Below the pieces are notes generated by a model. That model worked only from the letters and a program-made list of their open reading frames with translations, was not told where the DNA came from and did no database searches. From positions 21,954,501-22,018,500 of the forward strand of contig CM027385.1 in assembly GCA_015680905.1 (NCBI GenBank): a stretch of 64,000 nucleotides of DNA. The letters run 5' to 3'. Below, piece after piece: positions 33,715-45,445 of this stretch. This DNA is from Coptis chinensis. Lineage: Eukaryota > Streptophyta > Magnoliopsida > Ranunculales > Ranunculaceae. Made by a program: the position numbers and the translations under genes. Each line of letters starts with the position of its first letter. Positions within the stretch are counted from its first letter, which is position 1.

Positions 33715-33880
33715 CCACGAGGTCAGGGTGTGGGGTGCGCTCAGGTGAATTTCGAGTTCTAGGCACTTGGACGCAGGGCGCGCTCACTTTTTGCCTAGGA
33801 TGGGCGTGGGTCACGCTCCTAATGAAAATTGGAATTCCAGTGTTTTGTGCGCAGGTCGCGCTCAGCTCTGGGCTTGGTAG
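33715..33880 (-). repeat. GC-rich GAGCGC repeats in the ORF2 leader (B)
   Basis: Complement of GGTGCGCTC (33739), AGGGCGCGCTC (33775), GTGGGTCACGCTC (33807) and GCGCAGGTCGCGCTC (33850), the same core as in A at 22741-22862. Confidence 0.75.
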
Positions 33881-34052
33881 AGGCTGGTCGCTAGCTCTCG
33901 ATGAAATTCGGCCGACAAAGCCTAGGGCACAGTGCCGCCCGAAATCAGCTCTTGAGTTGCTAAAATGGAGAAGAAAAATGGGAAACGTGGGAGTGAAAGG
34001 TGAGAGATGAAAGTGAGGTGTAGTGTGGGTTGTGAGTGTAGAATGAATGAAG

Positions 34053-34060
34053 TTTTTATA
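34053..34060 (-). promoter_or_regulatory. TATA-like box of the internal ORF2 promoter (B)
   Basis: TATAAAAA on the minus strand, followed by CTTCATTCATTCTACACTCA, a leader that matches A. Inferred promoter. Confidence 0.45.
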
Positions 34061-34558
34061 GGTTTTAAGTTGCTAAAACGAATCGGGAAGTTACCAAAAA
34101 GCTTTAAGGCAATTGCCAAAACAAAAAAAAATCAAAACCGAAAATGGAAACAACCCATATTCTTGATTCTAAAACAACCCTAATATCTTTTAGATTGAAT
34201 TTAGAATAGTAACTTCTAAATTCTTTTAGATTTCATCCTACCACAACATCTAATCATAGGTATGCCCATATCGGCAATATTCTCAACCCTCACGTCAAAC
34301 CAACTACTAAAATGGAGGATCCTATAACAAATCATGCTAGAGTAAATAATACCACCCCCAAACAATTCGGGAAGGTGGAATTAACGATAAAAACAATGCA
34401 CAATTTGAAAAGAACCAAATTATATTCAAATTCAAATTCAAATACAATTAACTACCGAATTTAAATTTAACTATTGAATTTAAAAAAACTTAATATCCAA
34501 ACTAATAAAAACAATAAAAACAACTAAATAACATCGAAACAATATATTTTTAGAAAAC
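34061..34558 (-). other. Spacer between ORF1 and ORF2 (B), with internal PPT-like tract
   Basis: Non-coding. The complement of 34362-34373 is GTTTGGGGGTGG. Confidence 0.7.
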
Positions 34559-35710
34559 CTAGCCACGTGATGAAGATGGACCCTGAGATGGAGATTGGGC
34601 CTGGGATGAAGATGGGCCCGAGCCATCCGTCCTTTGATGATGACGCTCATGCCTCTCAGACTCATCTGAAACAGAAACCTCTAGGGGTGGCATGCGTCGT
34701 AGAATCTCTACTTGGAACAGGCGTTGTACTTCCATTGCTGCCTTCATTTCTGACTTCAACTCTTTATATTGCGCATTGTGACGCTGAAGGAGTGTTCCCA
34801 TGTTATACAAGAGATCATCCTGACCGTTTTTGAGGTTTTCAAAACTCATCTGAAGGGTATTTTGTTTTGTTCGAATTTTAATCTGCCTATCTCGTATATC
34901 TTCACAAATAGCATAAATGCAACGCACGCCAGTATGCAACACTGACATGCGTTCTGAATCAGACATACACCTCTCCAAGGCATCTTCATCCAAACATGTC
35001 ATGTCCTCCCTTTCCTCATCCGAATCAACCATCCTGTCCTCCGGCAACATCCAAGTTTTTTGGATGCACTCCGTATAAATAGTTTCATTTGAATGGAATT
35101 TCAACATAGTCCCGCTTTCGGTTCTTGGTTCCCCAAGACAACATTATCTTCGTAATTAAAGCAGGAAATGGTGCAATACTCTTCCCAACTCCTCTAATCA
35201 TATTTATCAAAAACTCGAGAATACATAATTCATACCTCTTCTCTTGCAATATCCAGATAACATGTAGACATGTCAAACCGATGTCGCTCACTTTCTCCTT
35301 CCCAATGACGTTCTTACCAATCCACTGAGCTACAGCCAGTTGGTTGGTTCGCAGAGATGACTGTCGAGCACAATGAGAATTCGGATTGTATTGACCTTCC
35401 ATGAGAGTGTCGTTCATCAATGCAGAAACTCCAGTATACTGGGATTCCTACACGGTGGCGTCGAGGTGGCGTTCAGGCGTAATGCCTAGAATCTCAACCA
35501 ACTTCTCTCTCGATAATTCTCTCCTAGTCCCAGTCATCTTCATGAAAATTTTCTGACCATCCAACTCTCTCTTCTTATAAAATTGTTCCACTAAATCGGA
35601 GTGACGTGGTAAATATTATTTATCGAGTACCACAACCTATTCCAATTCCTCCTAATCATCTCGTCAGCCGTAAAAGCTTGTTCCGGCAAAATTCTTCGTC
35701 TTAGAGCCAT
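34559..35710 (-). pseudogene. ORF1 of element B
   Basis: It starts at 35710 (MALRRRILPEQAF-like) and ends GPSSSRG, TAG at 34559. Central motifs EGQYNPNSHCARQSSLRTNQ and LAVAQWIGKNVIGKEKVSDI match A. The C-terminal 182 residues are open (35107-34559): acidic DSDEEREDMTCLDEDALERC, a likely coiled coil (LKNGQDDLLYNMGTLLQRHN, YKELKSEMKAAMEVQRLFQV) and a Ser/Gln/Pro tail. Frame breaks occur near 35100 and 35430. No membrane segment is visible. Confidence 0.75.
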
Positions 35711-36891
35711 TGAAAGTTTTGAACTGATTTGGGGGTTTGTATATGGTGTAGGAAACAATGTGAAACAACCCTACTTAAAAAAAAATGATGGTGGTGGGAC
35801 AGCTGTTGCGCGGCAGTTCAAATATTTTGTGGGTTTTTTTTTTCTAATTTTCGGTGGTTGCAAATGTTGGGGATGGTGGTGGGAATGAATTTGGGCGTGG
35901 GTTAAGTTTGGTTTTCTTTTCTTTCTTTCTTTCTTTCTTTTTTTTTTTTTTTTTTTTTTTGTTCTTGGGTTTAAAGCTTGTTAATGGCGGTGGGGAATGG
36001 AATCCCGACTGTTGGTTTGAAGGAAAAGGGGACGCACGTGCGTGCGAGATTGGGCCCAAGCCCAATTTGATTTTTCGATTTTTGTCGAGTTTTCGCGCAA
36101 ATTCAAACTAAAATTGCCGCTTCGTTACCGGTCCGATTTTTATGAATGAGCTATGGAAATGATTAGGAGAGAATTTCCAATCCAATCCATAAAACACAAA
36201 ATATCGACCGTGGATGACATATAAGAAGATGGAAAATGCCTCAAAGTGCGTGCATGACGTAAGTTATGCGAACGAATGAACTCTAATTTCATAGATAATG
36301 TCAACCCGAATTGAAATATAATTAAACGGCCTTAACAGCACAACTGGAAAGTTGAACAATCTAGGACGGAAATGAACACCCCACCCCCAAACAAATTTTA
36401 GACACAGAGTTTAGAAAATTTGTTTTAAAAGTGGGTCTTTTAAAGTCAGATTCCCGAGACTTCCTAAATTACTATGTTTATGATTTTAACAATTTTTATT
36501 TTTTATGAAAAAGATTTAATATAAGAAAAATGAAAAACAACAAATACATAATTCACATCATAGAAGAACATGACTAAAAAAACCGAGAAAACATGCAAGA
36601 GTGGAAAACGTGAATTATGTTAACCGTGGACTTAGGATTCGGTACTTATAGCCACATACTCCATAGGGAGGGCCCGGTTACCTAAATGGTGCACTTACCA
36701 ATATATGGAAATGTAAGAAAGTACACCAAACAACAAAATGAACCGTTTATAGTCAGATACTCGAGACTTTAACAAATAACTGGATATATATATATATATA
36801 TCAACAACCTAAAGAGTTGTGAGTCTTCCCATAAATAAATAACATGGAATGCACCTCCAAACAGAATCAAACACCAAGATTTCCTACGACG
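35711..36891 (-). other. Leader and spacer upstream of ORF1 (B)
   Basis: It contains a T-rich microsatellite (35918-35960, CTTT repeats then T22), an internal PPT-like tract (complement of 36379-36392, GTTTGGGGGTGGGG) and an (AT)n run at 36783-36801. 36640-36730 matches the 3' flank of integrase in A (the 19965-20060 region), marking the right limit of the pol deletion. Confidence 0.65.
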
Positions 36892-37506
36892 CTATTTAGT
36901 GAAATGGACACAAAGTCTGATAGATCTAGAACGTAACCGCGCATGCACTTTCTTTTTCATCTTTGAACGAGAGGGTGTCCAAGTGAATGATCGTGAGAAA
37001 ATGGATGTTTGCAGAAGATATGGTGGATATGGATGAATTTTAGACGTAAGGAATAGAAGAAATGATAATGTGGGTTTGGCACAAAACTCATTCATGGTGT
37101 AGGTGGGAACTGTCTCAATTCTGAAAATGAAGGTGTCAGGTGCCTTTCCCTTGGGAATTATTTCTGTATGAAGAGGATTTAGAAAATCATTAAGTACAGA
37201 AGAAACAAAAAGGTCAAACGCAAACTCCAGGTTCCTTTGAAAAGGTGGAAAGTGAGGAAAATTGGTGATGGAAAATGAATGAGTGTCAGCTAGAGCTCTC
37301 AGGTCTATATCATTAGAAGCCTTGAGATATGACAGACATTCCTCAATAGGTGGTGCAAAAGAATCACTGGGATAGAGGGTGAAAAATTCATCTTCCGTCA
37401 TAACGTCAAGGGATAAATAGATGTTGGCAGGGTGGGACTCGCGAGGTGGCAGGGAAGAGTTGCAAAAGAGTTGAAGGAAATCTTCCTCAATTTCCTCTAC
37501 ATCCAA
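36892..37506 (-). CDS. Unrecognised domain in the position of RT in element B
   Basis: 204 codons, in the same frame as the protease upstream and separated from it only by one stop codon (TAA at 37531-37533, where A has GGA). The first ~20 residues (DVEEIEEDFLQLF) still align with the post-protease region of A. After that the sequence is new: SLPPRESHPANIYLSLDVMT, EDEFFTLYPSDSFAPPIEEC, LSYLKASNDIDLRALADTHS and FPPFQRNLEFAFDLFVSSVL, then a basic tail (SRSKMKKKVHARLRSRSIRL). There are no RT, RNase H or integrase motifs and no transmembrane segment. I do not recognise the family. It may be captured host sequence or a diverged element-specific protein. Confidence 0.55.
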   Translation of the reverse strand: MDVEEIEEDFLQLFCNSSLPPRESHPANIYLSLDVMTEDEFFTLYPSDSFAPPIEECLSYLKASNDIDLRALADTHSFSITNFPHFPPFQRNLEFAFDLFVSSVLNDFLNPLHTEIIPKGKAPDTFIFRIETVPTYTMNEFCAKPTLSFLLFLTSKIHPYPPYLLQTSIFSRSFTWTPSRSKMKKKVHARLRSRSIRLCVHFTK

Positions 37507-37530
37507 GGAGTATTTGTCGAAGTTGGAACT

Positions 37531-38060
37531 TTAAAAGGAAAGAAATTTGTGCATCTGGTCATTCGGAAACGTGGTTTTGAAATAATCATGAGCTAAGCTC
37601 TCGATCATGCTAACCTCTCCATTGATATTCGTATCAGGCAACTGTTTGATCATTTTAAAAATGTTTACCTCAACGGAAAGATGGTCAAAGGGCAAGGATA
37701 TCAAACCATCGCGGCAGTTTATAAGCGCGTTGGCAGTTGCCAAGAAAGGGAGCCCTAAAATGATTGGAACAGAATCGTTAGCGACTTCTGTATCGAGGAT
37801 AACAAAATCCATAGGATAATAGAAATCCTGAACCTTAACCAGCATGTTTTCTACTACACCCTTAGGATACTTGATAGACCTATCAGCTAATTGCAACGTC
37901 ATTGTTGTAGGTTGCATTTCTTGTAGACCTATTTGTTTATATAAATAATAAGGGAGTAAGTTAACACTCGCCCCGAGGTCTAATAAAGCAGTGGTCATGT
38001 GAGTATCCCCTAAGGTGCATTATACAGTAAGACGACCAGGGTCCTTGTACTTAACGATTC
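37531..38060 (-). pseudogene. Protease of element B
   Basis: Open from 37998: MTTALLDLGASVNLLPYYLY, with the D-L-G active site, then MTLQLADRSIKYPKGVVENM, DFVILDTEVANDSVPIILG and LPFLATANALINCRDGLISL. Nearly identical to A and C. It ends FLSF and a TAA, beyond which the frame continues into 36892-37506. Confidence 0.85.
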
Positions 38061-40076
38061 CATTGTGTTCCGTTAAAGTTGGAAATTGTTCGATTAAAAG
38101 GCTTTTTGGAATCTTTGTCTTCGCCTAGTAGTGCACAACTCTTTAAGAAACTTAGCATGGTGAGGTAACTTTTTAATTGCTTCAAGAAAAGGTAAGTTTA
38201 TCGTTAGATTTTTAATAACTTCCCTAATCTCGTCAAAATTTGTATCATTGTTTAACATAGCTAATTTCTAAGAAAACGATGGTTTCTCTCTATATTTAGC
38301 ATATGGATCAATAGGATGGTTAACCTTGCTTTTCTGTTTCTTAGGCTGTGGTTTAACTGGTACCTCTACAGGGGTAGGATCTTGGGTTTTACTTTTAGGT
38401 ATCTAGTGTAATATCTGGTGTAGGGACTTCTGGTGGGGTAACTATAGACATAGTTACTTTGTTATCCACCACTCTGCCTGAACGGAGAGTGGTGATGGAA
38501 TTTATCTCACCTACGTTTGCATTTTCGTTACTAGTATTACCGTTTACCTCAAAGGCTGTGTTTGGTGTTTTAGGATTAGATATCGCTTATCTTGGAAACA
38601 CACCTTTGGGTTGTACTTTCTCTTGAGCTAACTGCTGTAAGGAAAGTTGGATGGCTTGTAAAATCTGTTGTTGAGATTGCATAGAGGTATCAAAATGATC
38701 CGGTTATGGAGTAGTATTTGCTACTGGTTGTGTGACAGGAACTATGTCACGTTGATTATTAATGGGTGGATTTTGTTAGTTATTATTTACCGTAACAATA
38801 CCTCTATTAGTATTATAATTATTATTGTTATAATTATTATAATTACCCTGACCTTGTCCTTGTCGTGGTTGAGCTTGGTTGTTATAATTATAATTACCCT
38901 GACCTTGTCCTTGCCTTGGTGGACCTTGGTTGTAATTGTTTGTTGGCCTAACATTTGGGTTAAACAACCTTGGAGGTTGTTGATTATTTCGCCAACCGAA
39001 GTTGGGGTTTTGTCGCCAAGCTGCGTTAGATTCGCTATTAATGGAACAAACATTATCTTGTTGTGATTGTTGTTGTTCATAGGCGAGAGGATAATAGGAG
39101 TCGGGATGCTCTGGACTCAAACATAAATTACATGGATTGGTGTTGACATTCATGACGGGAATAGGCGTTTGTTGAACAAAAATAGCCTCTACCTTTTTAG
39201 TTAGAGATTCGATTAATTTTTTAAGTTTAGGGTCAGGTTTCATCTTAAACATACCGGCGGCCTTAACTATTGTAGAAGAACTAGAAGAATGGGAGATATC
39301 GTCACTACCCCCCCCCCCCCCCAGTTCATTATTATGCTTAGTCTGATCTTCTAAAAATTTATAAGCCTCTGAGGCTCCCTTACTGAGGAAACTACCCCAA
39401 TTCATTATGTCAAACACCTCCTTGTGGTGGTGTAACAGTCCCTTGAAAAAGGCACGAACTACAGTGTCATTCGCTAGGTTATGGTGTGGACTATAAGAAG
39501 ATCGGTAAAACGATTCCAAGCCTCTGAAAATGATTCATGAGGATTCTGTCGAAAGAAATGAAACTTGGAAAGCATTTCATCGGTCTTCAGTGGTGGATAA
39601 AAGTGTTCCATAAATAGTTGAACAAGTTTAGCCCACGAGTCCACAGAATTAGGCGCTTTGGCAGTTAACCAAGATGTCGCCTTATCGGCTAAAATGAAAG
39701 GAAATACCCTCAGTTTAATTTGTTCAGCACCCACCATAGGATGGTGGAATGTAGTAAGGACTTGGTCAATCCTACGCATGTGCTGATAAGGCTTTTCATG
39801 GTCTAACCCATGAAAAACGGGTAACAAATTAAATATATTTGGGGGGATTCGGAAATCCCCCACTAGGTCTGATAAAACGATGCAAGATTTAGGGCTATCG
39901 TTCAAGGCTTTGTAAAAGTCAGAGAGAGGAGACTCTCTTTCTTCAGCCATTACTTCAGGTGGTGTGTGTGGTATATTAGCTAGAGGTGTAATGAGGGGTA
40001 TACTAGAAAGGCGTGTTTGTTGACGTTGCCGGTTGATTAGGTTAGGCATTTTTTTTCGGCCTGACCTTAATCTCAT
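38061..40076 (-). pseudogene. gag: gag and gag-pol linker of element B
   Basis: It starts at 40076, MRLRSGRKKMPNLINRQR. Core: FNLLPVFHGLDHEKPYQHMR and SWAKLVQLFMEHFYPPLKTD. A 4-base deletion near 39490, relative to A, shifts the frame; it then continues (39519-38776) through GASEAYKFLEDQTKHN, a polyglycine from a G15 run (39308-39322) and the zinc knuckle CNLCLSPEHPDSYY, whose last Cys is changed to Tyr. The PRQGQGQGNYN repeats follow. The linker 38061-38775 is decayed. Confidence 0.85.
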
Positions 40077-40314
40077 GCAAGGCTAAGACCAATCTTAACT
40101 AAACACGACAACACTCCAAACAATCCTAATATGCTAGTATGAACCTCTAACAAGAGATGCGAGGTTTGGAAGAAAAGAGTACCTGAATGCCTCCTTGCAT
40201 CGCTTATGAATAGCATCTTGTTTACGCGTGCTAAGCGTGTATAACAAGTTAGAACACTGAAAACCTTGAAAGAAATGGAAGTTTGAAACAAACTTGTGGA
40301 AATCGGGCAGTTTC

Positions 40315-40600
40315 AGCAGAGGGCGCAGATCGCACTCAGGATAGGCCTCAGTAGGGCGCGGGTAGCGCTCAGGTCAAGCTGGAGTTCCAGGCGTTTGGGT
40401 GTGGGTGGCGCTCCAATTTAGCTTTAGTAGAGCGCAGGTGGCGCTCAAGGAAAACTCAAGGTCCAGCTTCAAATACGGGCTTCGTGTTTTGCCTTTGGCA
40501 AGGCTGGTCGCTTCGACTAAAAAAGTTGAGTTCCAGGCGTTTGGGCGCGGGTGGCGCTCCAATTTAGCTTGCCCAGGGCGTGGGTCGCGCTCCGTGTAAT
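40315..40600 (-). repeat. GC-rich GAGCGC repeats in the gag leader (B)
   Basis: Complement of GGGCGCAGATCGCACTC, GGGCGCGGGTAGCGCTC, GGGTGTGGGTGGCGCTCC, GAGCGCAGGTGGCGCTC, GGGCGCGGGTGGCGCTCC and GGGCGTGGGTCGCGCTCC. CCAGGCGTTTGGG spacers link two copies about 140 bases apart. Same class as 13832-14095. Confidence 0.8.
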
Positions 40601-40722
40601 TTTGCGAGGAAAATTTTCAGTGCTGAAACGGACAACCACATTGAGAATCAAACAAGGGTGGGTGGGTTATGGGACTTTGGAAAACTAATAATTCTAAAGA
40701 AAACAATACTAAAGGGAACTAA

Positions 40723-40738
40723 GATGGCAGCGGCGCCA
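40723..40738 (-). other. Primer-binding site of element B
   Basis: Minus strand TGGCGCCGCTGCCATC, two bases from the LTR; identical to A and C. Confidence 0.82.
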
Positions 40739-40740
40739 TT

Positions 40741-42325
40741 TGATAAAACGATAAAATTGAATATAATTCTACTCCGAATAAATAATGAATATCAAACGGA
40801 AGTAAAACTAAAACTGTATACGTAACACAGTTCTTATCAAAGATTTCTACTCTTGATATTATTGAAGTAGAGTTGGAATAGAAAATTCGTTCCACTCCTA
40901 GTTCTTTAGCATTCAATGTCTTCTATAATTATCAGTTTATCCAAAATCTAATGAGAGTAATGGTGGGATTATACTACGATGTGAATTCTAAGAACAAGAT
41001 ACTAATTATAATGATTCAACTACAAAATGTTATGGAATACTAAGGTTTTAATCTAGAATAAGAATTAGGGGGGAATTGAATCCACCTTGAATCCAACTTA
41101 ATAAACTAACATAGATTGTTGTAATCCAATTCTTACGTTCTTATGGTAAGAATTAGTCGTTCTAATCCCTAATTATACATGGCATCTCTACCAATTCATA
41201 ACTAGCGTGTGAGGAAGTCCAACCCATACTCATGGCGAATCAACGACCTTCTAGAGTGGAATAGACTCTTACAATGATTCTACACTGCACAATCAAGTTT
41301 TCATCAAGGCTTCATCAAACCTCTCTAATGGAGGTTTAGCCTTGATTCATCAAACTATCATTTCCATATGAAATTGAATAAGACATAATATAAAGATTCT
41401 AACTTTATTAAATTCAACTAAACAATAATTGAAATCTAAATTAACAACTAAGAAATCATTAACAAACAAGAATTGAAATTAGATCTAAGCAATTTTAAAT
41501 AACAAAATCAAAATTATCAAGAACTAACTATTTTATTTATCTAATGAATGATAAACAATAATTCCAATAACTAATCTAAAACAAGGAATAAAACTAATTA
41601 ATGGAATGAAAACTAATTAATTAACTAAATCAAAAACTCAAAACTAGATCTAGATTATTCTCTAATGGCTACTTTCTATCCTAAACTAATTGATACTTAA
41701 GAGTTAAGCCTTGTGTGTGGAAATGGAGGAGACCAGATCCACATTTTCGTGCATGGGCCCTCGTCCATGTTTTGGGCTGGAAATTCGAGCCCAAAGCCCA
41801 ATTTCTTCAGTCTACAGGGCCTTTTTCAACTGGCTTTGACTTCAATAGGCTTTTTATCTACTTCTACCTCTTCGATTTGGTCAAGGTTTGGATCATTGGA
41901 AAGCTCTTTCTGATCCGGTCGTTTTGACATAAGGTACACCCAATTCTGAGACCTGAGTCCAAAGATACGGTCTTTGGAAGTTCTGTTGATTTTTGTGTGT
42001 TGTTTCTGCCCGCGTTGACTTTGACTTTTCAGCTTTTGACCGGGCTTTACAAAGGCTTTTTCTCCTTAAATCTTGGTCTTTGATCACAAAACTTCTTAGC
42101 AACCAACCCTTGCTCATTTATCTTGGCCTTTAATCACAGAACTTCTTAGCGACCAACCCTTGCTCATTTATCTTGCCAAAGTGGCACATTTCTGCACATA
42201 ATTGACTTCAATGCCTGAAATACATAAAAGCACGTAATTAGCATTAACATTTATTTATTACTCGCATAATTGGTCTAAAAGTATTATTGTTAAGGGGTTA
42301 AAACTACAGTTTTGAGCTCTTATCA
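40741..42325 (-). mobile_element. 5' LTR of element B
   Basis: On the minus strand it begins TGATAAGAGCTC at 42325 and ends TTTTATCA at 40741. 1,585 bases. It carries a ~49-base tandem duplication at 42072-42170 (AACTTCTTAGC.ACCAACCCTT twice) missing from the other LTR. Confidence 0.92.
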
Positions 42326-43287
42326 AACATATATGGCTTCCCAACGCTCAGTATGAGTACGAGTGAGAGTCTCCATGTTAGATTGGAGATCCTCGTGACT
42401 ATCACCTAGTAACTCAATATTAGGCTGAAGCTTCTCTTGGTTACGGAGATAGTACCTTGCCTAATCTGGATAGCCTCACAGAGGTCAGTAAGAGAACGTT
42501 GGCATGTACAAATCGTCTCATACTGGTTATGGAGAGTTCGCAGGCCACAATGAAGTAATGAGAAACGGGTTATATCCGTAGTAGCCCTTTCCAAAGGTCC
42601 TACATCAAAACAGGTTGCATCTTCCTCCTTCGATTCCATCTCAGCAGCCAAAACTTCAGGCATATTCCACTCCTTATGAATACACTCTCGATAAATACAT
42701 GCATTTTCATGCAATTTCAACTTAACCTTACTAGGATCCGGAACACATCCCCAAAACAACATAATCTTCGTGATATGCAAAACCCATACCTTATGTTCTG
42801 AAGGGTCCAGAGAATGTGCAGACAACTTAAATTGATGTCACTGGCTTTCGTGGTGGAAATAACATTCATGCCAACCCACTGAGCCACTGCCAATTGGTTT
42901 CTTCTTAGAGACGACTGACGAACACAATGCGACCCGACATTGTAACATCCTTCCAATACTATTTCTATCATCAACGTACCTATACCCCCGAGCTGAGATT
43001 CCTACATGGTGATTACGATGTCTCTTTCCTCAATGCCAGTAACCTCAACCAACAATATTGCTGTAGTTAACTCCTTACGACTACCATTCACATCCAGAAA
43101 AATCCTACGACCACTAATCTCCCTCTTCTTGTAAAAAGAGAACACCATATCAGGGTAATAAAAATCATCAGTAGAATACCACAACCCTTCCCACTTCCTA
43201 ATATGCATTTCGGTATCAAAGAAAGGTGCAAACTGTGCACTGGAAAAAACTTGTTCGGGAAGAATTTTTGGGGGTTTTAGGAGCCAT
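42326..43287 (-). pseudogene. ORF1 of element C, N-terminal and central part
   Basis: The start at 43287 gives MAPKTPKNSS in one frame; the conserved frame reads LPEQVFSSAQFAPFFDTEMH, LWYSTDDFYYPDMVFSFYKK, REISGRRIFLDVNGSRKELT and, after a shift, EGCYNVGSHCARQ-like and SSLRRNQLAVAQWVGMNVIS, then ECIHKEWNMPEVLAAEMESK. It is clearly homologous to ORF1 of A and B but more diverged. It is cut at 42326 by element B and finishes at 29365-29222. Several frameshifts. Confidence 0.75.
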
Positions 43288-44256
43288 TGAGATCTGGAAT
43301 AAGAAATTGTGATTATGGGTAAGGTGTGAGAGAAGAAAAAAAAAACTCGGTTGAAATTTGGGGGGTAGCTGTGTGGAGGTAAGGGCGCATGCGCGCTCAA
43401 GATGGCCTGAATACGAGGGCGTGTGCACTCTATGTGGTTAGGCGGTGTTTTGTAATGGAGGCGAGGAAGAGAAGAAGAAAAATGTGTGGGTTTTTAAAAT
43501 AGGGAGTCACGTGCATGACAAGTGACCTGGTAGGGTTTTTAATTTTCGGGCCCAAGCCCAAAACAAATCCGCAATATCTATCCTGTCCTATGCCTCATAT
43601 AACTTAAAACTAAAATTCCCGATTCGTTAACGATTCGATTGTGACGAATAAGCTATGAAAATGATCAGCAGAGAAAATGCAATCCAATGATCTATAAAAA
43701 AAAAACTCAAATCCAACCGTAGTTGACACATAAGGAGATGGAAAATGCCTCAAAACGCGTGAATGACATAAGTTATATGATCGAAAGAAATCTAAACTCA
43801 TAGATAGTGTCAACCCGAATCAAAGTACGATTAAACAACATAAACAATAAGAATAGGAAGTTGAGAGATCAAGAATGGAAAGACCAAACACCCCACCCTC
43901 AAACAAATTTTTGAAAACAAGTTTAGAAAATTTGTTTTAAAACATAGGTCTTTTAAAGTCAGATTCCCGAGACTTACTAGACTAATGTTTATAAGGTTTT
44001 TTTTCTTAAAAATTACTTTTTATGAATATGGTTTTATATATAATAAAAAATAAAGCAATAAGGACGTAAATCACTCCATAGAGAAACACGACTCAAAAAT
44101 GAGAAAACATGCAAGAGTGGAAAGCGTCAATTACGTTAAACGTGGACTTAGGATCCGGTACTTACAGTCACACACTTCAAAGGGAGGGTCCGGTTACATT
44201 AATGGTGCACTTACCAATATATATAGAAATGAAAGGAAGTACACCAAACATCAAAG
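43288..44256 (-). other. Leader and spacer upstream of ORF1 (C)
   Basis: It contains GC-rich cores (complement of 43382-43432: GAGCGCGCATGCGCCC and GAGTGCACACGCCC), about 100 bases before ORF1, and an internal PPT-like tract (complement of 43891-43904, GTTTGAGGGTGGGG). Confidence 0.65.
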
Positions 44257-45445
44257 GTCAATCCTCATAGACAGGGTCCTGTAAAAGGACATTCTCCACA
44301 TTTGTGGACCTTAACTTGTGAAAATGTTTTAAACGTTGGTCATTAACTTGAAAGATATTGTTGGCCTTGGGATTTACCAAGGTGATTGTCCCGTGAGGGG
44401 TGACTTCAGTAACCAGAAAAGGACCAGACCAAAGGGTTTATAATTTCCCTGGGAAAATATGCAAACATGAGTTGTAAAGCAGAACCTTTTGACCAACTAC
44501 AAACTCTTTACGCAAAATCTGTTTATCATGAACACGTTTCATGTTAGCTTTATAATCCTTCACGAGATCATAAGAATGGCTACGGATTTCTTCAAGCTCA
44601 TTTAATTGCAATTTGCGCTTGACACCCGCCTCATCAATATTGAAGTATAGGCTTTTTATAGCACACATAGCACAGTGTTCCAATTCAACGGGCAAGTGAC
44701 AAGGTTTTCCAAACACAAGTCTAAAAGGAGACATTCCTATAGGAGTTTTAAAAGATGTCCGATACGCCCATAAGGCATCTGTTAGACGCTTAGACCAATC
44801 TTTCCGATCAGGATTGACTGTCGTTTCTAATATTTTTTTAATTTCCCTATTAAAGACTTCTACTTGGCCACTAGTTTGCGGATGATAAGGAGTTGCCACC
44901 GTATGGGTAACTCCGTATTTCTTAACTAAAGAAGGTACAACTCTATTACAAAAATGCGTTCCGCCATCACTAATGATGGCTTTAGGGATGCCAAAATGAG
45001 AGAAAATGCATTCCTTAAAGAAAAACACAACTGTCGTATGGTCATTACTATGGCAAGCCATGGCCTCTACCCATTTGGAAACATAGTCCACGGTAATAAA
45101 AATATAAATAAAACCGTGGGAAATAGGAAAAGGACCCATGAAATCAATGCCCCATGCATCAAAATTTTCCACTACCATAATGGGATTTAAAGGCATCATA
45201 TTACGTTTAGTGATACGCCGTTGTTGGCAACGAGCACACGTCCTGCTGTGTACTTGAGCATCTTTAAAAATGGTAGGCCAATAAAAACCTTATTAAAGAA
45301 CTTTAGTTGTTGTTTTCATACCACTAAAATGGCCACCACACTCTTTGTCATGACATAAGGATAAAACCTCATTATATTCCTACTGGGGAATACAACAACG
45401 AATAATCTGATCCGCACAATACTTAAAAAAGTAGGGCTCATCCCA
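44257..45445 (-). pseudogene. Integrase of element C
   Basis: The zinc domain (about 45375-45230) reads CHDKECGGHFSGMKTTTKVL, then CARCQQR. The core is open from 45199 to 44438: [40 protein letters not shown] and [20 protein letters not shown], so all three DDE residues are visible. The C-terminal module follows a TAA at 44438: WSGPFLVTEVTPHGTITLVN. It joins directly to truncated RT at about 45450. Confidence 0.87.

Larger units (their letters stand above)
29371..42325 (-). mobile_element. Athila-like element B: complete ends, RT/RNase H/integrase missing
   Basis: It has two LTRs (40741-42325 and 29371-30906), primer site, polypurine tract and a perfect 5-base target duplication AACAT (29366-29370 and 42326-42330). 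Total 12,955 bases. Content on the minus strand: gag, protease fused to an unrecognised domain, ORF1, ORF2. RT, RNase H and integrase are wholly absent. In the first ~345 bases at the 3' ends of the two LTRs I count about 15 mismatches, roughly 4 per cent. Movement must have used enzymes from another element. Confidence 0.9.

Noticed and set aside
36783-36801. (AT)n run as a promoter
   Set aside because: Simple repeat with no leader or ORF in a fitting position.
38668-39066. 132-codon + strand ORF rich in Ile/Val
   Set aside because: Antisense of the Asn/Gln/Gly-rich gag tail of element B; the same artefact occurs at 15312-15644.
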